Shown here: positions 57,215 through 64,000 of the stretch, piece after piece | How positions within the stretch are numbered: position 1 is the stretch's first letter | How the letters are laid out: each line of letters begins with the position of its first letter | Assembly: GCA_022605955.1 (NCBI GenBank) | Contig: JAKCOZ010000101.1 | Coordinates: 806,001 to 870,000 of the forward strand | Origin: Rallus limicola | Taxonomy: Eukaryota; Chordata; Aves; Gruiformes; Rallidae | Reading direction: 5' to 3' | DNA length: 64,000 nucleotides | The notes under the pieces: model-generated | The model's database searches: none | What the model saw: the letters and a program-made list of their open reading frames with translations, nothing else | Told to the model about the DNA's origin: nothing | Program-made: the position numbers and the translations under genes

Positions 57215-59194
57215 ATGCCTTTCATGCCTAGCTTCTTTACTTTGGGAGTTATTGCTGGACGTTTAGCATGTTTTGAACTGCAGTCTGCTAGGGCCGAGAA
57301 AAGCACCGTAGGAGGTTCCAGGCATGTTCCCTCTTTCCAGGCAAAGGAAAAGGCTGAGAGCCAAAGTGACAGGGTCTGCTCGTGTGTCCTGTTAGGAGGT
57401 TTCAGACAAGCTATGCCTTTCAGGCCTAGCTTCTTTACTTTGGGAGTTATTGCTGGACGTTTAGCATGTTTTGAACTGCAGTCTGCTAGGGCCGAGAAAA
57501 GCACCGTAGGAGGTTCCAGGCATGTTCCCTCTTTCCAGGCAAAGGAAAAGGCTGAGAGCCAAAGTGACAGGTGCTGCTCATGTGTCCTGTTAGGAGGTTT
57601 CAGACAAGCTATGCCTTTCAGGCCTAGCTTCTTTACTTTGGGAGTTATTGCTGGACGTTTAGCATGTTTTGAACTGCAGTCTGCTAGGGCCGAGAAAAGC
57701 ACCGTAGGAGGTTCCAGGCATGTTCCCTCTTTCCAGGCAAAGGAAAAGGCTGAGAGCCAAAGTGACAGGGTCTGCTCGGGTGTCCTGTTAGGAGGTTTCA
57801 GACAAGCTATGCCTTTCAGGCCTAGCTTCTTTACTTTGGGAGTTATTGCTGGACGTTTAGCATGTTTTGAACTGCAGTCTGCTAGGGCCGAGAAAAGCAC
57901 CGTAGGAGGTTCCAGGCATGTTCCCTCTTTCCAGGCAAAGGAAAAGGCTGAGAGCCAAAGTGACAGGGTCTGCTCGGGTGTCCTGTTAGGAGGTTTCAGA
58001 CAAGCTATGCCTTTCAGTCCTAGCTTCTTTACTTTGGGAGTTATTGCTGGACGTTTAGCATGTTTTGAGCTGCAGTCTGCTAGGGCCGAGAAAAGCACCG
58101 TAGGAGGTTCCAGGCATGTTCCCTCTTTCCAAGCAAAGGAAAAAGCTGAGAGCCAAAGAGAAAGGGTTTGCTCGTGTGTCCTGTTAGGAGGTTTCAGACA
58201 AGCTATGCCTTTCAGGCCTCGCTTCTTTACTTTGGGAGTTATTGCTGGACGTTTAGCATGTTTTGAATTGCAGTCTGCTAGGGCCGAGAAAAGCACCGTA
58301 GGAGGTTCCAGGCATGTTCCCTCTATCCAGGCAAAGGAAAAGGCTGAGAGCCAAAGTGACAGGGTCTGCTCGTGTGTCCTGTTAGGAGGTTTCAGACAAG
58401 CTATGCCTTTCAGGCCTAGCTTCTTTACTTTGGGAGTTATTGCTGGACGTTTAGCATGTTTTGAACTGCAGTCTGCTAGGGCCGAGAAAAGCACCGTAGG
58501 AGGTTCCAGGCATGTTCCCTCTTTCCAGGCAAAGGAAAAGGCTGAGAGCCAAAGTGACAGGGGCTGCTCGTGTGTCCTGTTAGGAGGTTTCAGACAAGCT
58601 ATGCCTTTCAGGCCTAGCTTCTTTACTTTGGGAGTTATTGCTGGACGTTTAGCATGTTTTGAACTGCAGTCTGCTAGGGCCGAGAAAAGCACCGTAGGAG
58701 GTTCCAGGCATGTTCCCTCTTTCCAGGCAAAGGAAAAGGCTGAGAGCCAAAGCGACAGGGTCTGCTCGTGTGTCCTGTTAGGAGGTTTCAGACAAGCTAT
58801 GCCTTTCAGGCCTAGCTTCTTTACTTTGGGAGTTATTGCTGGACGTTTAGCATGTTTTGAACTGCAGTCTGCTAGGGCCGAGAAAAGCACCGTAGGAGGT
58901 TCCAGGCATGTTCCCTCTTTCCAGGCAAAGGAAAAGGCTGAGAGCCAAAGTGACAGGTGCTGCTCATGTGTCCTGTTAGGAGGTTTCAGACAAGCTATGC
59001 CTTTCAGGCCTAGCTTCTTTACTTTGGGAGTTATTGCTGGACGTTTAGCATGTTTTGAACTGCAGTCTGCTAGGGCCGAGAAAAGCACCGTAGGAGGTTC
59101 CAGGCATGTTCCCTCTTTCCAGGCAAAGGAAAAGGCTGAGAGCCAAAGTGACAGGGTCTGCTCGTGTGTCCTGTTAGGAGGTTTCAGACAAGCT
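57215..59194. repeat. Block 27: 10 monomers
   Basis: Variant order is V C S S R V G V C V. Two adjacent S monomers suggest a one-monomer duplication. Private marks are TTCAGTCCTAG at about 58013 and CTCTATCCAGG at about 58321. Confidence 0.9.
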
Positions 59195-59237
59195 ATGCCT
59201 TTCAGGCCTAGCTTGTCTGAAACATCCTAACAGGACA
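59167..59237. repeat. Junction palindrome 27
   Basis: Canonical centre. Right arm has C>A at 59224 (GAAACATCC), unmatched on the left. Confidence 0.92.
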
Positions 59238-59241
59238 AGCT

Positions 59242-61617
59242 ATGCCTTTCATGCCTAGCTTCTTTACTTTGGGAGTTATTGCTGGACGTTTAGCATGTTT
59301 TGAACTGCAGTCTGCTAGGGCCGAGAAAAGCACCGTAGGAGGTTCCAGGCATGTTCCCTCTTTCCAGGCAAAGGAAAAGGCTGAGAGCCAAAGTGACAGG
59401 GTCTGCTCGTGTGTCCTGTTAGGAGGTTTCAGACAAGCTATGCCTTTCAGGCCTAGCTTCTTTACTTTGGGAGTTATTGCTGGACGTTTAGCATGTTTTG
59501 AACTGCAGTCTGCTAGGGCCGAGAAAAGCACCGTAGGAGGTTCCAGGCATGTTCCCTCTTTCCAGGCAAAGGAAAAGGCTGAGAGCCAAAGTGACAGGGT
59601 CTGCTCGTGTGTCCTGTTAGGAGGTTTCAGACAAGCTATGCCTTTCAGGCCTAGCTTCTTTACTTTGGGAGTTATTGCTGGACGTTTAGCATGTTTTGAA
59701 TTGCAGTCTGCTAGGGCCGAGAAAAGCACCGTAGGAGGTTCCAGGCATGTTCCCTCTTTCCAAGCAAAGGAAAAAGCTGAGAGCCAAAGTGAAAGGGTTT
59801 GCTCGTGTGTCCTGTTAGGAGGTTTCAGACAAGCTATGACTTTCAGGTCTCGCTTCTTTACTTTGGGAGTTATTGCTGGACGTTTAGCATGTTTTGAATT
59901 GCAGTCTGCTAGGGCCGAGAAAAGCACCGTAGGAGGTTCCAGGCATGTTCCCTCTTTCCAGGCAAAGGAAAAGGCTGAGAGCCAAAGTGACAGGGTCTGC
60001 TTGTGTGTCCTGTTAGGAGGTTTCAGACAAGCTATGCCTTTCAGGCCTAGCTTCTTTACTTTGGGAGTTATTGCTGGACGTTTAGCATGTTTTGAACTGC
60101 AGTCTGCTAGGGCCGAGAAAAGCACCGTAGGAGGTTCCAGGCATGTTCCCTCTTTCCAGGCAAAGGAAAAGGCTGAGAGCCAAAGTGACAGGGTCTGCTC
60201 GTGTGTCCTGTTAGGAGGTTTCAGACAAGCTATGCCTTTCAGGCCTAGCTTCTTTACTTTGGGAGTTATTGCTGGACGTTTAGCATGTTTTGAACTGCAG
60301 TCTGCTAGGGCCGAGAAAAGCACCGTAGGAGGTTCCAGGCATGTTCCCTCTTTCCAGGCAAAGGAAAAGGCTGAGAGCCAAAGTGACAGGGTCTGCTCGT
60401 GTGTCCTGTTAGGAGGTTTCAGACAAGCTATGCCTTTCAGGCCTAGCTTCTTTACTTTGGGAGTTATTGCTGGACGTTTAGCATGTTTTGAACTGCAGTC
60501 TGCTAGGGCCGAGAAAAGCACCGTAGGAGGTTCCAGGCATGTTCCCTCTTTCCAGGCAAAGGAAAAGGCTGAGAGCCAAAGCGACAGGGTCTGCTCGTGT
60601 GTCCTGTTAGGAGGTTTCAGACAAGCTATGCCTTTCATGCCTAGCTTCTTTACTTTGGGAGTTATTGCTGGACGTTTAGCATGTTTTGAACTGCAGTCTG
60701 CTAGGGCCGAGAAAAGCACCGTAGGAGGTTCCAGGCATGTTCCCTCTTTCCAGGCAAAGGAAAAGGCTGAGAGCCAAAGTGACAGGGTCTGCTCGTGTGT
60801 CCTGTTAGGAGTTTTCAGACAAGCTATGCCTTTCAGGCCTAGCTTCTTTACTTTGGGAGTTATTGCTGGACGTTTAGCATGTTTTGAACTGCAGTCTGCT
60901 AGGGCCGAGAAAAGCACCGTAGGAGGTTCCAGGCATGTTCCCTCTTTCCAGGCAAAGGAAAAGGCTGAGAGCCAAAGTGACAGGGTCTGCTCGTGTGTCT
61001 TGTTAGGAGGTTTCAGACAAGCTATGCCTTTCAGGCCTAGCTTCTTTACTTTGGGAGTTATTGCTGGACGTTTAGCATGTTTTGAACTGCAGTCTGCTAG
61101 GGCCGAGAAAAGCACCGTAGGAGGTTCCAGGCATGTTCCCTCTTTCCAGGCAAAGGAAAAGGCTGAGAGCCAAAGTGACAGGTGCTGCTCATGTGTCCTG
61201 TTAGGAGGTTTCAGACAAGCTATGCCTTTCAGGCCTAGCTTCTTTACTTTGGGAGTTATTGCTGGACGTTTAGCATGTTTTGAACTGCAGTCTGCTAGGG
61301 CCGAGAAAAGCACCGTAGGAGGTTCCAGGCATGTTCCCTCTTTCCAGGCAAAGGAAAAGGCTGAGAGCCAAAGTGACAGGTGCTGCTCATGTGTCCTGTT
61401 AGGAGGTTTCAGACAAGCTATGCCTTTCAGGCCTAGCTTCTTTACTTTGGGAGTTATTGCTGGACGTTTAGCATGTTTTGAACTGCAGTCTGCTAGGGCC
61501 GAGAAAAGCACCGTAGGAGGTTCCAGGCATGTTCCCTCTTTCCAGGCAAAGGAAAAGGCTGAGAGCCAAAGTGACAGGGTCTGCTCGTGTGTCCTGTTAG
61601 GAGGTTTCAGACAAGCT
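59242..61617. repeat. Block 28: 12 monomers
   Basis: Variant order is V V E L V V V V V C C V. The eighth monomer is 11T and the ninth has GTGTCTTGTTAGG; both marks recur in block 29 exactly 2423 bp later. The fourth has ATGACTTTCAGGTCTCG. Confidence 0.92.
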
Positions 61618-61660
61618 ATGCCTTTCAGGCCTAGCTTGTCTGAAACCTCCTAACAGGACA
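61590..61660. repeat. Junction palindrome 28
   Basis: Perfect arms, canonical centre. By the 2423-bp unit, the next junction is expected just beyond the window end. Confidence 0.93.
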
Positions 61661-61664
61661 AGCT

Positions 61665-64000
61665 ATGCCTTTCATGCCTAGCTTCTTTACTTTGGGAGTT
61701 ATTGCTGGACGTTTAGCATGTTTTGAACTGCAGTCTGCTAGGGCCGAGAAAAGCACCGTAGGAGGTTCCAGGCATGTTCCCTCTTTCCAGGCAAAGGAAA
61801 AGGCTGAGAGCCAAAGTGACAGGGTCTGCTCGTGTGTCCTGTTAGGAGGTTTCAGACAAGCTATGCCTTTCAGGCCTAGCTTCTTTACTTTGGGAGTTAT
61901 TGCTGGACGTTTAGCATGTTTTGAACTGCAGTCTGCTAGGGCCGAGAAAAGCACCGTAGGAGGTTCCAGGCATGTTCCCTCTTTCCAGGCAAAGGAAAAG
62001 GCTGAGAGCCAAAGTGACAGGGTCTGCTCGTGTGTCCTGTTAGGAGGTTTCAGACAAGCTATGCCTTTCAGGCCTAGCTTCTTTACTTTGGGAGTTATTG
62101 CTGGACGTTTAGCATGTTTTGAGCTGCAGTCTGCTAGGGCCGAGAAAAGCACCGTAGGAGGTTCCAGGCATGTTCCCTCTTTCCAAGCAAAGGAAAAAGC
62201 TGAGAGCCAAAGTGAAAGGGTTTGCTCGTGTGTCCTGTTAGGAGGTTTCAGACAAGCTATGCCTTTCAGGCCTAGCTTCTTTACTTTGGGAGTTATTGCT
62301 GGACGTTTAGCATGTTTTGAATTGCAGTCTGCTAGGGCCGAGAAAAGCACCGTAGGAGGTTCCAGGCATGTTCCCTCTTTCCAGGCAAAGGAAAAGGCTG
62401 AGAGCCAAAGTGACAGGGTCTGCTTGTGTGTCCTGTTAGGAGGTTTCAGACAAGCTATGCCTTTCAGTCCTAGCTTCTTTACTTTGGGAGTTATTGCTGG
62501 ACGTTTAGCATGTTTTGAACTGCAGTCTGCTAGGGCCGAGAAAAGCACCGTAGGAGGTTCCAGGCATGTTCCCTCTTTCCAGGCAAAGGAAAAGGCTGAG
62601 AGCCAAAGTGACAGGGGCTGCTCGTGTGTCCTGTTAGGAGGTTTCAGACAAGCTATGCCTTTCAGGCCTAGCTTCTTTACTTTGGGAGTTATTGCTGGAC
62701 GTTTAGCATGTTTTGAACTGCAGTCTGCTAGGGCCGAGAAAAGCACCGTAGGAGGTTCCAGGCATGTTCCCTCTTTCCAGGCAAAGGAAAAGGCTGAGAG
62801 CCAAAGTGACAGGGGCTGCTCGTGTGTCCTGTTAGGAGGTTTCAGACAAGCTATGCCTTTCAGGCCTAGCTTCTTTACTTTGGGAGTTATTGCTGGACGT
62901 TTAGCATGTTTTGAACTGCAGTCTGCTAGGGCCGAGAAAAGCACCGTAGGAGGTTCCAGGCATGTTCCCTCTTTCCAGGCAAAGGAAAAGGCTGAGAGCC
63001 AAAGCGACAGGGTCTGCTCGTGTGTCCTGTTAGGAGGTTTCAGACAAGCTATGCCTTTCATGCCTAGCTTCTTTACTTTGGGAGTTATTGCTGGACGTTT
63101 AGCATGTTTTGAACTGCAGTCTGCTAGGGCCGAGAAAAGCACCGTAGGAGGTTCCAGGCATGTTCCCTCTTTCCAGGCAAAGGAAAAGGCTGAGAGCCAA
63201 AGTGACAGGGTCTGCTCGTGTGTCCTGTTAGGAGGTTTCAGACAAGCTATGCCTTTCAGGCCTAGCTTCTTTACTTTGGGAGTTATTGCTGGACGTTTAG
63301 CATGTTTTGAACTGCAGTCTGCTAGGGCCGAGAAAAGCACCGTAGGAGGTTCCAGGCATGTTCCCTCTTTCCAGGCAAAGGAAAAGGCTGAGAGCCAAAG
63401 TGACAGGGTCTGCTCGTGTGTCTTGTTAGGAGGTTTCAGACAAGCTATGCCTTTCAGGCCTAGCTTCTTTACTTTGGGAGTTATTGCTGGACGTTTAGCA
63501 TGTTTTGAACTGCAGTCTGCTAGGGCCGAGAAAAGCACCGTAGGAGGTTCCAGGCATGTTCCCTCTTTCCAGGCAAAGGAAAAGGCTGAGAGCCAAAGTG
63601 ACAGGTGCTGCTCATGTGTCCTGTTAGGAGGTTTCAGACAAGCTATGCCTTTCAGGCCTAGCTTCTTTACTTTGGGAGTTATTGCTGGACGTTTAGCATG
63701 TTTTGAACTGCAGTCTGCTAGGGCCGAGAAAAGCACCGTAGGAGGTTCCAGGCATGTTCCCTCTTTCCAGGCAAAGGAAAAGGCTGAGAGCCAAAGTGAC
63801 AGGGTCTGCTCGTGTGTCCTGTTAGGAGGTTTCAGACAAGCTATGCCTTTCAGGCCTCTCTTCTTTACTTTGGGAGTTATTGCTGGACGTTTAGCATGTT
63901 TTGAACTGCAGTCTGCTAGGGCCGAGAAAAGCACCGTAGGAGGTTCCAGGCATGTTCCCTCTTTCCAGGCAAAGGAAAAGGCTGAGAGCCAAAGTGACAG
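61665..64000. repeat. Block 29: 11.8 monomers, cut by the window end
   Basis: Variant order is V V E L G G V V V C V and a partial twelfth. It is a diverged copy of block 28 at a 2423-bp offset (TCTTG at 60998 and 63421; CATGCC at 60636 and 63059). The last, partial monomer has GGCCTCTCTTC near 63853. Confidence 0.92.

Larger units (their letters stand above)
1..64000. repeat. 198-bp satellite DNA array, about 313 monomers
   Basis: The whole window apart from the LTR is a head-to-tail array of a 198-bp monomer. The period is seen directly: the ATGCCTTTCA segment recurs at 107, 305, 503, 701, 899 and onward at exact multiples of 198. Total length minus the LTR with its duplicated 5 bp, 28 extra 47-bp segments and one extra 51 bp gives about 313 monomers. 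Neighbouring copies usually differ at only a few bases. The monomer has about 50% G+C, four CpGs, and PstI (CTGCAG) and StuI (AGGCCT) sites in most copies. Neither array edge lies in the window. Such arrays typically occur at vertebrate centromeres, pericentromeres or other heterochromatin; which applies here is not visible. I do not recognise the satellite family by name. Confidence 0.98.

Noticed and set aside
2455..61660. Palindromes as terminal inverted repeats of a small DNA transposon
   Set aside because: The inverted arms are monomer sequence itself, there is no foreign interior and no target-site duplication of transposon type; a local inverted copy explains all bases.
1..64000. CRISPR array
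   Set aside because: Repeats are contiguous 198-bp units with no unique spacers, and the LTR indicates a eukaryote.
1..64000. Bacterial-looking ribosome binding sites (AGGAGG 8 or 13 nt before ATG in each monomer)
   Set aside because: They are fixed parts of a satellite monomer in a vertebrate-type genome; the frame after the closer one is only 23-24 codons.
1..64000. CENP-B box or telomeric repeat within the monomer
   Set aside because: No TTCG...CGGG-type motif and no TTAGGG tandem was seen; TTAGGAGG is a single word per monomer, not a telomere repeat.
1..64000. Assembly artefact creating the whole array
   Set aside because: Ordered rare variants, exact unit offsets and a clean LTR insertion with target duplication are hard to produce by misassembly. 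Copy number errors in individual blocks remain possible.

Overview
The window is one uninterrupted satellite-DNA array with a single transposon insertion. I see no protein-coding gene, tRNA, rRNA or CRISPR array. A 198-bp monomer (about 50% G+C) is repeated head to tail about 313 times, always in the same orientation, with near-complete length conservation: three 1-bp deletions in roughly 62 kb. The only other DNA is a 591-bp solo LTR at 36453-37043. Its termini, CCAAT motif, GC-rich leader, AGTAAA signal and terminal pyrimidine tract resemble, from memory, a class of endogenous retrovirus LTR widespread in birds. The 5-bp target duplication fits ERVL-type elements. A bird genome is therefore the best inference; the chromosome and any centromeric or heterochromatic role cannot be told from sequence alone.

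The array is divided by 28 copies of a 47-bp extra segment into 29 blocks of 3 to 32 whole monomers. Spacing between segments is always n x 198 + 47, apart from the three 1-bp deletions, the LTR and one 51-bp enlarged junction. Each 47-bp segment contains a 27-bp-scale piece of the monomer in reverse orientation, so each junction is a 71-bp near-perfect palindrome: 34-nt arms, one mismatch, 3-nt TTC centre. Breakpoints carry short microhomologies (TAGCTT, GACA), as expected from a template switch out and back. Four junctions have their 13-nt centre inverted. One, at 53859-53995, has longer arms and a second inverted piece.

Monomers are numbered from the ATG of the ATGCCTTTCA segment (monomer 1 = 107-304). 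Diagnostic variants used below: V = consensus; G = 161 T>G; C = 160 T, 161 G, 168 A; E = 156 A (usually 162 T); R = 153 A with 156 A; L = 167 T; S = 169 G; N = 146 A, 161 G, 175 A (N' lacks 175 A); 16C = position 16 A>C; 11T = position 11 G>T, which marks the first monomer after every junction. The order of these variants reveals duplicated multi-monomer units of 396, 1188, 1235, 1829, 2027, 2423 and 3262 bp, so the array grew by duplication of multi-monomer units, often including the palindromes. Variants are stratified: L appears only from about 18.6 kb and R only right of the LTR.

Because 198 is a multiple of three and the monomer lacks stops in one frame on each strand, very long open frames (up to about 6.4 kb) run on both strands at once. 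I regard these as arithmetic artefacts: most common variants are non-synonymous, stop-bearing monomers have been amplified, and every junction breaks the frame.
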